Below, piece after piece: positions 33,930 through 46,960 of a DNA stretch of 64,000 nucleotides (its first letter is position 1; each line of letters starts with the position of its first letter). The notes below the pieces were generated by a model. It made no database searches, was not told the DNA's origin, and was given only the letters and a program-made list of their open reading frames with translations. Source of the stretch: Pestalotiopsis fici W106-1 (Eukaryota > Ascomycota > Sordariomycetes > Amphisphaeriales > Sporocadaceae); assembly GCF_000516985.1 (NCBI RefSeq), contig NW_006917095.1, positions 1,741,077 to 1,805,076 on the forward strand, in the 5' to 3' direction. The position numbers and the translations under genes were made by a program.

Positions 33930-36023
33930 GATGGATGGTTGATAGCTGCAGGAAGCACAAGGATGATTGAAGGAATAGGAAATGGATATGCTCGAGTGTG
34001 GAGTGTGGGATGAAGAGTGAACAGGCAACAAAATCAGTTGATCGAATGAAGACGTGCGATCCGAGACGGGAAAAGTTGCACTAATCACTGCAATTGCGGT
34101 TGCTGGGTGAAGTCGCGAAATTTGGGAAGCTTCATCAAGTAGCAGGGGGCTGTCTTTCTGGTCGTTTTCAAACAAACGGAGCCTCACGCGTTTCTCGAGG
34201 GGAACATATTTCAGCGCAAGTAGAATTGTAGAGTGCGCATCTTCACTCACGCGTCTCTGGCAAAGTTGTTGCAAACGGCGCATCCCAGGCAACCGCCACA
34301 TTCAATGCAGCTCAAATATCAAAATGTTCATTGTCAACGCACAATTTTGGTTCTTTCTATCAGATTAGTACATTCGATAACCGTAGCTTTATAATGAGAT
34401 AAAATCTGTGTTTCCATGATCCATCCCATTTACACATGCTTTTGACGGAATATCTTATAATAGTTGGTCTCAATTATTCTGGATCCATTAATGAAGCAGT
34501 TACAAAGCTGCAGGAAAGAGCGCGCCCTTTCGGATTGAGAATTCAATAATGACTTGATAAAATTTGTCTTCCACCTAATTTGTATTCTTTGTAAGCTCAT
34601 TTTATCTTTGTTGGCTTACCTTTATAGGGATAATCGTGTCGAAAGATGGCTCGGGTAAAAAGTTGCCTGTCCAGTATCTATACAACCAATTACAATATTA
34701 TAGTGGCTGGTTTCTTCGAGTTGCAGATCAAGGCCCTTGATTAGTTTCGACCTCTTTCCGGATCGATGGCAACAATATATGTTTGCAGCATTCATGATAG
34801 TCGATCGCCAAGTCAGCGTCAAGGTCTTGAATAGTTGAATGACAATGTTTGATTGGCTTTTCCGTAACTCGGTCTTGACCACCAACCCGATGCTAGCCCG
34901 AGTGGTATATGTATAGATTTGTTATTCGGTAGCATGGGTGATGTAGTGAACCTCGCGAGTCAGTACCTTGAGCCCGCAAAAATCCGACCCGGCTGCAGAA
35001 CTGTATGCTTTGCACACTGATCCATCGACTTTGTATTTACAAAGGTCACTGAGGTTTCGACACCTTGCCTCCTCTGTATGATGGAAAACTCGCCTACAGA
35101 GATTTTTGTTGTCCGCCCGGTCAAGTGTAAGCTGAGATGGTGCATTGCACTCTACCGGCCTGATCTGTGATTTCACATATTATAGAGTTATCAACATGAG
35201 TCTAGATTAAAACGACGACTTCCTCATCTCGACGTGCTGTAAATCATAAGCTGGAATAACAACTGATTTGTATTATGTATCTTGTCATCAGGCGGCCACG
35301 AAAAAAGAAAACCAATTGATGCTTCCATTCCCAGTATAGAAGTGATCCGTACCAACATGGCTCCAGGCTTTGTGATTCTAGGCTGTGTATAGTACTATAT
35401 ACCTTTCTGCAGGTCTGGTAGTCTTACATATACAATGCAATGAAGGTCAATTTGTCATCACAGCGCCCTTATATTGTCAATGGCGTGCCTGGGTCTCATA
35501 TCATGCATCGGAAGTTAATAGCATCCCCATGTGACCTACATGATACATCAGCACTAGCGGAATCTATAGCATGCAAATGCAAGGATAACATTGAACCAGC
35601 GTAGTATTGGAAGCTGCGACAGCATTGGATAGCCCCCCAGCGATTACCGACCAGGAATTCTTTCTTTGCAATGAAGTAAGACTTGGATCGGCGCATCTTT
35701 TTGCGTACAACGCTTGCATACCTACATATCCCGCTGATGAGGGTTAAAAGTCGTTTACGTCTGAGTGGTGCAAATCTCCATGCGGGTCAACTTTAGACCC
35801 CTCCCCCATTGACGAGGTTTCCCCGCTTACATGATGACCAATTAACCTCATGATTCCTAAGCTGGTTGGGAAACCCACGCAGTTTTGACTTGGCGACATG
35901 CATAAATTGACACTCATTTCAACCTTGAATATACAACTATTCAATAATTATATCTCTGACTTGACCCCGTGGTGACTGCAACTGATCGATAAATCTCAGT
36001 ACACTTGATACTATACATTAAAC
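33930..36023. other. AT-rich divergent intergenic region
   Basis: Separates the divergently transcribed Rho-like and GST genes. From about 34310 to 36000 it is AT-rich. A Cys-containing frame at 34922-35176 (minus) lacks an ATG start and was not accepted. No transposon hallmark was seen. Confidence 0.45.
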
Positions 36024-37104
36024 ATGGCCGAAAAGTCCAACATTCACCTCTACACGGCTCAGACGCCCAACGGTATCAAGGCGTCGATCGTTCTGGAGGA
36101 ATTGGGACTAAAGTATGAGGTAGGGCAGCCTCAACATCTACTCCTGTGAAAGTATACTGACTTGATTCCTAGACTACAAACATTGAATTCAGCAAGAACA
36201 CGCAGAAGGTGGGTCTCGAGTCTGAGTCCCTGCTGTTTCCCGCACAGCCAGTTTTACTGACGGGACACAACAAATCTGTAGGAGCCGTGGTTCTTGGAGA
36301 TCAACCCCAATGGTCGCATCCCCGCCCTTACGGATACCTTTGAGGATGGCAAGACCATAAGACTTTTTGAGAGTGCCTCCATCATGCAGTACCTTGTGGA
36401 ACGATACGACAAGGACCACAAGATCTCTTACCCCTACGGTTCGCGGGAGTACTGGGAGGTCAACAACTGGGTACGTCCAATTTCGTGTCATTAAACCAGA
36501 ACTACAATACTGATTGGATCAAACAGCTCTTTTGGCAGATGGGAGGTCTCGGACCCATGCAGGGTCAGCTGAACCACTTCAACCGTAAGCATGGGGCGAA
36601 CAATTGAATCGTTTGCACATTTTTTCTGACCGAGACTTTTTCTTACAGGCTACGCACCAGAGAAGATCCCGTACGCCATTGACAGATACAAGAACGAGAC
36701 GCGCCGGCTGTTCCGCACCATGGACACGGCCCTCGAGTCCTCCAAGTCTGGCTACCTCGTCGGCGACAAATGCACGCTGGCGGATTTCTCGTGCTGGGGC
36801 TGGATTGCTGCTGCAGGTAAGTAAAATGATTCGTCGATAAGGACTTAGTTCGGATTCATCATGGGACCCTGTTGCTAATCCCCGTCACCATAAAGCTGGT
36901 TCAGGCGTGAACATTAACGAGTTCCCTGCTCTCAAGAAGTGGAGGGACCTCCTCCTTACCCGCCCGGGACTTGAGAAGGGTCGACACGTGCCATCGACGC
37001 ACAAGGCGCTGGAATCCGAAAACCTGACCGAGGAGCAGATTGCCGAGGCTGCCAAGAAGAATGCCGGATGGATCCAGGCTGGCATGAAGGAAGACAGAAA
37101 ATAA
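36024..37104 (+). CDS. Glutathione S-transferase, Ure2-like
   Basis: Six exons (36024-36119, 36173-36208, 36282-36470, 36527-36584, 36649-36816, 36896-37104) with introns of 53-79 bp give 251 residues, the usual GST size; all joins keep frame. The N-terminal thioredoxin-fold domain runs from IHLYTAQTPNG (the T/PNG loop that contacts glutathione) through NPNGRIPAL, with the cis-proline before Ala, to ESASIMQYL, the Glu-Ser pair that holds the glutathione gamma-glutamyl group. The all-alpha C-terminal domain includes LVGDKCTLADFSCWGW, the N-capping-box region of GSTs. It is predicted to be cytosolic and to conjugate glutathione to electrophiles or act as a peroxidase; the substrate is not known. 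It converges with the 6PGDH-like gene, with 218 bp between stop codons. Confidence 0.93.
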
Positions 37105-37322
37105 TTTGAACGCATAAAAATTCAAGTTGACCGCATCTGGTAGAGTGAAATATTATTTACAAATCAAATATATTACAGAAACTCTCTTGGATACGGCCCG
37201 TGATTTCCCAGGCTTCTGTTTATGTATCTGATCTAATCTACATTCAATGGTCTTTCACCAATCATGATAACAGGAAAATTCAAACTTAAGCAAACACAAG
37301 GCTGCCTGGTAATTCCTATAGC

Positions 37323-38939
37323 TTATTTCCCAGATAATCCTGTTGCCGGCTTCCACTCGTAGTGGTGTTGCCCCTTTTCCGGACCACCCACCGGGTCTTT
37401 CTTCTTGTCAAACATGTGCTGCCCAAAGAAATCCAGTTGCGCCTCCATGAACTGCGTTGGCAGTTCTGTGGATGTCTGATACTTGAAGTACTCGAGGCTC
37501 TGACTAATGGATGGCACAAACGTATCCGTCTCGACAGCCTTGAGAACAATCTCCTTGATAGCCGGGTATGTATTGTGAAATTCATGGCCAAGTTCCGGAT
37601 TGGCGAGCAGATTGTCCTGATCACCATCCGCTTTCTCATATATGCTATCCAGCAGATCCACAATATGGTCAGCTTGGATAATACAACCACCCCTCCATAA
37701 TTGCATAATCTTGCGGTAGTCAAGGTTCCAGCCCTCGGCACGATCCTTTCTCCGGATAATGTCCATGCCCTGGGCGAAGCAGGCCAGGAAGCAAAAGTAC
37801 ATGGCCTGGTGCAGGAGCTCGGCAAACTTGCGCTTGTCGACCCCGGACCACGGCTGCGCCTCGATACCACCCGCTGCCGCCTTTTGGTTATTGATGCGGC
37901 GCCTCAGGTCGGCAGATGCACACCGAAACAGGTGTGCGCTGAGGATCGAGGCGGCCGGCACGTGAAGGGTGACGGCTTGCTCGCACGTCCAGGTCCCTGT
38001 ACCTTCTTCCTCGGTCACGTCTTGAGTCACCTTGTCACGCACCTCGGAGAGGACATGGTTACCGTCCTTGTCCTTGGCGCGCTCGATACCGACGCCGATG
38101 GCGACGAGGAAGCAATTGCGCAGGGGACCCGACTCGTTCCAGGATTTGAAGATATCCGCGATCTCTTCGTGGCTGAAGCCTAGACCCTTTGTGAGAATGA
38201 GCCAGACCTCGGCCATGGCCGACATCATGCCCTGCTCGATGCCGTTGTGCACCATCTTGACGTAGTGACCGGAACCGGCAGGTCCGACGGGGTTGGTACA
38301 CGGGCGGCCGTGTGCGTCTTTGGCGGCCACGGTCTTGAGGAATGGCATGGCCTTTTCCAGTGCCTCGGAGCTGCCTCCGGGCGACATGGATGGGCCGTGG
38401 CGAGCGCTCTGATAGCCGCCCGAGACACCGCATCCGACGTAGTGGATGCCCTTTGGATCCAGCATCTTCTGTCGCCTTTCCGTGTTTGTCCAGTGCTCGT
38501 TGCCGCAATCGACGATGAGGTCGCCCTTGTTGAGGTAAGGCAGAAGCCCCTCGACACATTTATCGGCTGGTTTGCCGTGTGGTGTACTGAAGACGAAGAG
38601 CTTTGACTGGCCTTTGGTTTCTATAGATTTGCAGACATCCTCGTAGCTTTTCGACCTTTGTACTCTGTCGTCTAGCTGAATGTCCTTTCCTTGCTTCTCA
38701 AGCATATCCATATTCTCCTCGCCTTCTCATTGTCAGCGCTGGCTCGCAGACGCGGCATTGCATGGCATTTTCTGACTTACTCGGGTCGAAGAAATGAACC
38801 TCATAACCATGTTCTGCGAAAAGGAGCGACATCATGGCGCCCATACTCCCCACACCAAGCATACCAATCTGGACTTGTCAGTGATCCATTATAGCCCGTT
38901 AATTTAGGTGTCTCTTACCTTTTTGGTCTCTGCCATCAT
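37323..38939 (-). CDS. Divergent 6-phosphogluconate dehydrogenase paralogue
   Basis: Three exons, 38939-38919, 38868-38781 and 38722-37323 (introns 50 and 58 bp), encode 502 residues starting with tandem ATGs. The Rossmann motif GVGSMG is at 12-17. The catalytic core is clear: GVSGG (Ser137-Gly-Gly), HYVKMVHNGIE with Lys192 and Glu199 in the places of Lys183 and Glu190 of the sheep/E. coli enzymes, and Asn111. Several positions differ from true 6PGDH. Strand 2 ends FFDPS (Asp35) where NADP enzymes have NRT/NRS. Tyr191 is Gln200, Lys260 of GTGKW is Thr280 (GTGTW), and Arg446 is Leu466, while His472 matches His452. These are phosphate-binding residues in the known structures. It is probably an oxidative decarboxylase or dehydrogenase acting on another, perhaps unphosphorylated, hydroxyacid and preferring NAD. 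This is inference from residues. Confidence 0.9.
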
Positions 38940-39702
38940 GCAATATTAATACTTAGTAACCACGTCTACTCACGAGAGACAATGGATGATCGTAAATATT
39001 GAATACCAAAACTCTGTGAATGAATGATAACCAAATTATCATTAACAAACGCCAAGAAATTTTGACAACCAAGAGCAACAAGCGACACTTTTCTTGGACA
39101 AACGAGGTTATATGGTCACGTAACACGAATAGGGCCGTTTGGTCGCATCAGAGTTACGTATTGGTATGGAGCCGACCGCGGTTAGTCTTGACGTCACTGG
39201 CCACGGGCAACGCAAAGGACACTGCAGTCGACTGAAACATGGATCTTGATGACTTTTGAACCACAACATTACCGCTCTTTTTTCAAACTCTACAAGAACC
39301 AAATATTTACCGTATGAGCAATACGTATCTGTAAAAATCAAAGGGTGTGGGTGACGATCATCTTGCCAAGACCCTGTGCAAGAGTGCCAAGGTTCGCGAA
39401 TACTATACCAACCGTGCTGAGCCAATCAACGATTAGCCAGAGTATCCACGAGAACACAAATAGTACACTGGTATCACAATAAGATATCACAAATTATAAT
39501 GCCGTGCCCAATACTACCAATAGTAATAGAAATGATGAAAGCACATCGCATCTACACGTAGTCGTGAACCAATGTTCCTGTTGTGTCGTGACAATGTTGT
39601 ATGCAAGTATTTAGTTATATAAATTACAGCGCAGATATGTTCATTCTTGTCAAAGGCGCCACCCCCACAATTTACAACCATAGACAATGAGAGGGGCTTA
39701 CC
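38940..39702. other. Intergenic region between 6PGDH-like and caspase-like genes
   Basis: Promoter of the 6PGDH-like gene and 3' UTR of the caspase-like gene. AT-rich; no coding signal seen. Confidence 0.5.
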
Positions 39703-41945
39703 TCATCCATCGTTTTTATCTTTGGATCCTTGCCAAAGAGTACTCGTCGTTGACGATTCGCAGTGGTCTGAATATTCGTCTTGGTGTGGAGGTAGCCCAG
39801 ATTCCTGTACGAGCAGGTCGAAAGCCGTAAGATCGAGCGGTGAGTCGGCTTCGTCCCTCCCGTACATAGCCGTTGGACTGACACCTAAATCGTTCGAGAA
39901 GCGAGAAGATGATGCAGATACTGGAGTGTCAATTTCCATGTCGTCTTTCTTGAAGCTGCCTTCCATAAAAGGTCTAGCGAATGGGTTTGGGGGTCCTTTA
40001 GCTCCCAGTGAGGGCATAGCCTTTGGGGATGGCGATGCCGGTGGGAGCACGATACCGAGACCCAAGGAGTCGTCTCGCTGCCCTGGACCACTTGCTGCCA
40101 TGCCTTCAGGAGATGCTTCTTCTACTGATCCTGCTTCACTCAAAGGCCCCGAGTATCGACTGTGACCCGGTACACCAATCTTGAGATTTGGTCTCGAACT
40201 CTTTGTCACTGATTTCCCTAGAAAAATTGACTCTGCCGGGACTGACATTGGCTTCCTTTCAAACGAGTTGTCAGGCTGGTGGGCAATGCCATGTCTTTGG
40301 TTATTCTCAGTGGGAGGCCACCAAGAATCAGGCTGCGTGAATGTGACGCTGTGTTTTTGTGTAGAATGTGGCGTCAGTGGGTGGCCTAGGAGATTTTTCG
40401 ACTGCGAGTAGCAGACCTTTGAGGCCAACCCAGGTCAGCTTCTTGTGCGTCCTGTCGGCATCATGCGCATTTTCCGTATGTGTCTCATGGAAAAGAAACG
40501 CAAGAAGGGGGTGCTGTTTCAACAATGATTTACACAGAAAGACACGAAAAATCAGAAACAAGGATGATGTGTTAAAGTACTTACAAAGTTGCAACCCGGG
40601 ATCTCCGGTAAAACATCCCAAATCTCAAGCGCAACCGAGATCAGCACGACGGTGGAAAAGCTTTTAAAGACAGCCTCTACCGTGATGTCTTCGGTGGGCA
40701 AAGGAAAGTCTGTAAGCCACCTCCGGCAAGATTCGGCATCGTCAGCTCGTATATCTTCCGTGAGGCTAATGCTCAAGACAACACGGGGGCTGTTGGTTGG
40801 TTTGGGAAGGTGGAGGTTTCTCAGGTCTATGAAGGGGGTTGTTTCTCGTGCCTTGGGCGCAAGAATAATACTGGAGATGTACTTGTACGTAGACCGGATA
40901 TAGTGCACAGGAGTTCGTCGCCATTCAAACTTTTCCATTTCCATGGACGAGCTGGCTGTTGCCAACCTGAGTCCGTCCCTTGTCAGTTGATCAGGCGGTA
41001 TGATTTTGAGGTAGGTCAATATCTCGGCGTGGAGCGCAGCTATCGTAAAGGAATGTGGCGATCGAGACCAGTCGAAAAGGATTCGGGTGAGCGCATTCGT
41101 GAACGAGTGTGGCCCAGGAGGTGGAGCAATATACTCGAATCCACTGGCTGCAATGGTCTCGGAGAAACCCTTCAAGGCCTGCGAAATCGAGCTTCCTGCG
41201 TGGCAGCAGTCGAGAAGGAACAGAGTATCCGAGATTGATTCATGGAGTACCTCCTCACACCCACTCCACTTGACCTCTGCATACAGCTCATCGCGATTTC
41301 GGCGGCTGTATTGGTAAGTATCTATGTTTCTAGGCAGCGTAGAGGTGAGCTCACTTTGACCAAATGGCTTGTCTGCTGGAATCCATCCGCCCATGACCTC
41401 CGTAGTACACTAGCAGCAAGTTATCTTCCCTTTCATACTCCTCTGTCCAGTCGACAATGAGCTTTGTGAGCTTGATGGTTGACTTTTTCATAGGGATTTC
41501 CCACTGTCGAACGTCAAATGCGTATTGGTTGCTAAGTACGTCTCCTAGGTTGGCTACTTCCGTACCGACACCCAGATCGTCTCCTTCCCACGATAGAAGT
41601 AGTGCATGCATTGACGCATATTTATGTCCACTATGATGGCTTGTCGAGACACGGTCTGCTGCCTGATGCCAGTGAGTCAATAATTGAACAAAAGTCAGAA
41701 GATTGTATACCTAATGTCAGACATACGGATTTCAAAGCATCTATAACTTGGTTGAAGTTCTTCAGATGGCAATCAGCGACGACATGATTATGAGTGAATG
41801 AGGCGGGTGTGATAGGTGAGCTGTTCTCCAAGTCCTATAAAGATGATGTTTAGTCTCTGTTGCTGTGTGCTGTGTAGCACCTCACCTCTGACGGACGAGG
41901 GCTGGCATCGCCACCGCTAGGCGTGCTACCAGACTCAGTATCCAT
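39703..41945 (-). CDS. Caspase-like (clan CD, C14) domain protein
   Basis: Six exons (41945-41886, 41834-41727, 41662-41355, 41305-40585, 40513-40403, 40332-39703) encode about 645 residues. The caspase-type fold carries the His of YYGGHG (His146) at the end of strand 3 and the Cys of DCCHAGSS (Cys193) at the end of strand 4, the catalytic pair of metacaspases and caspases. A 49-bp intron lies between the two motifs and shifts the frame, so an unspliced reading breaks the dyad. After about residue 290 the protein has no recognised domain and ends in a Pro/Ser-rich tail. There is no N-terminal prion-like QN/PRD region as in type I metacaspases. If the last intron (donor GTCGAA, branch CTGAC) is retained, the protein stops at 40328, about 186 residues earlier. 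It may act in cell death or in processing of signalling proteins; this is not demonstrated. Confidence 0.82.
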
Positions 41946-44900
41946 GTACAGCCTGACAAGGGATATCTTGCGCTCTTGTTCACTCTCTAAGTCAACAGTC
42001 TCTTGATAACGTAAATCAATCTGACTTCAAGTGTATTTTAGCAGAACAGTGATGATGGCACGGAATAATTCGCGACGTCAGAATCTCTCAAAATGACACA
42101 ATAATCTTGACTGTCAACGGTCTTGACTTGCGATTTTTTATTAAAAATCTAATTCAGTGTAGATTTCAATAAGATCTTGCACAGTAAATGACCTATATGA
42201 GAATATTTGGTGATGACTGCGGCTGAGAAGCGGGGTTCACGCTGACGAGGCTGTACACCGAGACTCTCGGTGAGCAAGAAGGGGACAATGCTTGTACGAT
42301 CGAAAAATTCTGATGGTCATCGTTTGATTCCCACTTTCACCTATATTCTTTTCAAAGTCTCACAAATATACCACTTTTTCATTTGGGTATCTAAGTTTTT
42401 TTTTTTTTTTTTTTTTTTCATGAACGCTTGTAGTCTGGTTATGTTGCTGTAGTCTCTCCCCCTTGATCCGCCAAGCATGGGCCTACACGGCGATAAGCCT
42501 GGAATAGACGATTTCCAAATTCGAGATCAAATACTTCAAGTCACTTCTTCTCAGCTGTATAACATAACGAACGGCCGACACAGCCACATTGTGAACAATC
42601 ATGTGATGACCTATTCGCAAAGATCAAGTGAGAAGAGCGCAAATATAGTCTTCCTGAACGAGCCGCGTGCATTCTTCTTTCTTAATTCTCGTATGCAAGA
42701 CGTGAGCTATTTGTAAGAGGAGGAGTAAACCCAATTTTTATACGTATTGGGCATGTTTCGTGGGAGGTGCTCGCTTGTGAGTATGCCTCTCCCGACGACC
42801 ATTCTACCAACAAAGCCTCTACATTCGGGGCTTCCTTGGAGTAAACGCGTGTAAATCAGAGAATTGTTATGCTTACCGATAGAGCGGTACCTGAACCAAA
42901 TGACTACCACTATGCAAGACACTCCCGACCATGACGGAGCAAAGAGACTAGGTTAGTTCAATCCAAGGCTTATCCAGAACGATACATGTCCAAGTGAACA
43001 GTGATCAGTAATTGCGGCGCCACGGCTTATAGTGCCGACCATTTCAAGACATGAACCATGTGACCACCGCTATAACATCAAAGCACGTGTTCTAGAAGAG
43101 GCGGCCGCCCGGAGTTCTGAAAGGTCACGAAAGCAGAAAAGGCATGTCCCAAAAACTCTTAAGTATCGTCTGGACCTCTCTCTCATCCGTCATGAGGATG
43201 GACTTGGAAAGAATAGCCTGACCGACGGAAAGACTTTCATGCATGCACGAGGCCAAGCAGAGGAACTGTAAGCCGCGTTCGAGCAACACCACCAGGTCAA
43301 TGATGATGACGAGAAGGAAGAGGAGAAGGAGGAGTTCCAGGTCTAGATCCAGGTCCAGAAAGGCCAACTTGGTTCTATAGACGGTAGTCAAGACCGGGGC
43401 AAGTCCAAGACATACATCGGAGGAACCCAAGATCTATTCTTCTTCTTCTTCTTCTTTTTTTCTCTTGCCAGACATGCATGGGGGGTAGTATATGAAGCTT
43501 GGCACTATAATGCCGCGTCGATCTTGTCCGGCCTCGTTGGATGCCTTGATACCATATAGGATATACTCCGCCGCTTCGGCATTTCCGCATCCTTTTTTTT
43601 TTTTTTTTTCCCTTCGCGGGACGAACCCCCCGGCCCCGGGCAGTGCGGGTCAAAAAAAGAAGAGCTACATATCTACATTCCTCATCAAGTGAGATTGGCG
43701 AACCATATGGCTCCACATACACGGCATATGTTTGTGTTCTTACTGGATATAAGACTGTAGTTTATCTTTGTTCAATAAGGGAACGCGGTGGGGTTGAGAC
43801 GGCATTTGAACATTGTATACATAGATAATATCATGCTTGGCCGTGTATAAGCGGCAAACTCCGGGGTGGTGATTGCTGGTCACCAGGGGTTTTGTCTAGA
43901 TCCTTTCTTGAAGTCTTTTTTCTTGTTCTACAGAGTATACTATTTTTTTATCCAAGGAAAACCCCTCGATCGGTAATCGGCGAGGTGCACTGACCTGCCT
44001 CTCCAGACGAACCTGCATAATCGGGACGGGGTGAGGAGCGACAAGAAAGAAAAAGAGGCCCTAGTTCCTTGCGTGCAGCGGAAACGTCTGTGCAAAATGG
44101 AATACTTGCGGAATATGTCTGTGTCCTTCCCGCATTTTCGGGAGCTGGAGAGAGAGGTATGACGGGGGCAGATTTGATCCCATGTGAAAGAGAGAGTCAA
44201 TTGCAAGGCACCAAACTGTACCATTCTACCTTTTTTAAACGCAGGTTTCAGAGAGCAAAGAAACGTTGAAGCGCGCGCTCAAAAGGTAGAGAAAAACGTG
44301 CCGCCTGCAAGACACACACACACACAGAGCTTTGGAATGAGGGGCATCCCGTTTCGCATGCCGTTTCTCCCTTGCCCTTCCTACCTGGTGGCGGCAAGGC
44401 AGAGAAAGGCCAGCAACAAGCGCTGAACGAAACGCGTTTTTGACATGCTACACCTCTTCTTCTTCTTCCTCCTTCTGGCTACTTTGAGTGCCATGTTTCG
44501 ATTTGGTAGAAAATCATACGGGGCTAAAGCATGAAGAAAGATGGTTGCTTCGCTTCTCATCCTCCATCACGTTTTGTCTGCTCGATCTGAATGATTATTG
44601 GTCCATGAAGAAGACTCTGCCAAGCCGCTCACTTATGCATTTGAATGGACGAGTCGACAGGAATCCCCCCTTCTACTATGTAGGTCGCCACTTTTTTTTG
44701 TTGCTTACGGAATGGGGGTGGAAAAGTCCATTCAGTAGACACAAGACATGCATGCATTAAACAACGAATAGCCATACATAGTACGCAGGGTGCGGCAACC
44801 TCTACCTTTGGGGTGGTGAAGTGGTATGTATGCTCTAATAAGGCAAGTACTAGTCAAAGAGAGGCGATAGAGAAAACGAGAAATACCGGGTTGAAGGAGA

Positions 44901-46960
44901 GGAGAACAGGTGAGGAAAAGTCAACTACACAGGTACTATTATGCACGACATTTTGGCGGCAATACGACGACGGTTCCCAAGAGCCCCAGCTAATTGGTCG
45001 TGGTTCCCTATTTCTTACGAATGCAGTTCATGCGATCAATTGTGGTGAATGCTACGGAGGCATTTGGAGATCTCTGAAATACACGGCGGGCGGGATAAGG
45101 GGTGGACAAAGAGCTTTAACCTGCATGTACCGCCGATCAGACTCTCCCAACCCTAGAGCTTTTTTCTGTTCTTTGATGCCGCGCCGTCTTTTTACCCCTC
45201 TAAATGGTTGGTGTGGTTGGCCAATCTAGGTTGTAGATCGCGATATACAGAAGGATTCCCTCCTCTCCGTCATAGAAAGGGAATGGAAGTGGAAAAGAAA
45301 AAGGAAAAGGATAGGATTTATTTTTTTGTAAACTAAATCGTGGCACTTTCCAGGTGGTTGGATACTTTACCTGCGTGTCTCTGATGGGTGGTGGGCAGTG
45401 GTGATTATTCTTTTTAGGAAACCTTCTTGGCGTTGACGAATCCAGCCTACGGAACCATGCCCTGCCGCGTGTTCCAACGGCCCTTCTTCCAATGCATTCT
45501 TTCTCTTCTCCCATAGTCCCCTTGTCAGAGCCTGCGCATTGCATGCAAACATATATAGGCATACACAATAACACACCCACCAAAGCTGCCAATATTTGAG
45601 TCAGATTGGGGGGAGAAACAAGAATCTTGGCCGGGCGGATTGGTGGGATTTGGCTGATAGTTTTATGCATGCTATTAAACCATATGCTGAAGCTCTTTTT
45701 ATTTTTCTGTCTTTCCTTTGGGGAGGCCCCGTAACGGGAAGAGTTTGGGGGTGACAAGGACAGTTTTCCCTTTCAGAATGCGTAAATACGGAATAGGTGG
45801 TACATGATCGGTAGTCCTGCCACCCCCCAATGGACGGAAGCAGCCATCACCGAGCAGAGCCCACCTTCGCAGCGCCCCCAAGGAATGTCATGCGCCGAAA
45901 GGAAAATCAAAGAGGGAGAGGGAGCGGAAGAAAGAAAAAAGATAGCGAGAGGAGAGAAGCAACCCGATCGATCACCACGATTGCATCGCACAACAACTCC
46001 CAAGTAGTAACCGGCTCCGGGAGAGGAACAATGCCTAGACCTTACCCAACGGTATTTTTGTGTCCGGGGAAAAACATCTAACTGTATGCACGTTTTGGAG
46101 GGGGAAAGATTATGTGGCTCCTCCCCTCCTCCTCCTCCTCTCATATATTTCTTCAAAGGCATGACTCTTGTCTCTTCTTTTCTTTTGTTGGAGGAGATTT
46201 CCCCTTTCGGGAAGTGCTGTATGTCTCTTGCATGTCTTTGGTTGTATGCCTTTCGGGCGGGGCGGCTCAGTTGGGCAGGCATGGGGATATCATTGCCTGT
46301 TCCTTGCATGCGTTGTAGCCATGCACGAGGTTACATGGCCTGCCCGTTTTGGGGCATCGGCCACCTTTCCAATTGTCAACTTTGGCCGCGATTGCTTTTT
46401 CTTCGGAAGAAGAACAGAAAAAATAAACGGTTTTCGGGATGAGTAAGTCGTCCGATGGAATGATGCAAGCATTCATGGGTCATGGCGGCGAAATACAAGA
46501 TGGATACCTGGATATTGCTCATTATAGTCACGAGCTTACAGTAAGTGGATCTCGCCTCACTGATGACTGATTGGACACAAAATATCGTACCATACATAGC
46601 ACAACACAATAGAACAACACGAGCAATGGTTGATACGCAATAGAATCTTGAAAGATGGCATCGTGATATGATTTCATCCTGTGTTCTAAAATCAGAACGC
46701 TGCCTGGGCCAGTCTGCCTCGTGGCCTTTTCCCCCCGTTAGGTATCATTAAGTGTCCCCCGAAATCAACTTCCGTGATTTATCCATGCCTCAAAATCTCA
46801 TGTACCCATGCCCAACACGGGGATGCCTGACGCCTTTTCAAATGCCATTCCCTTTGATGATAAATCAAACCCTCCACTGAACGCCATGCCTAATTTCAAA
46901 ATAACCCAATGATGTTGGTGACGATAATGGTGAAAATAAGAAGATAAAGAAATCCTATGC
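41946..46960. other. 5.0-kb gene-poor region
   Basis: No supportable gene. It contains a 23-T run (42396-42418), a long T run near 43592-43610, CTT repeats near 43438-43457 and 44456-44475, and many purine or pyrimidine tracts that create spurious charged frames. The left end is the caspase-like promoter. Confidence 0.4.
42396..42418 (+). repeat. Poly-T run (23 bp)
   Basis: Uninterrupted T homopolymer. No A-rich tail with target duplication was seen beside it, so a retroposon origin is not supported. Confidence 0.95.

Noticed and set aside
34922..35176. Cys-rich minus-strand frame in the Rho/GST spacer
   Set aside because: No ATG start, no acceptor-linked upstream exon found and no recognised zinc-binding spacing.
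42396..42418. Poly-T run considered as the tail of a retroposed sequence
   Set aside because: No coding remnant or target-site duplication next to it.
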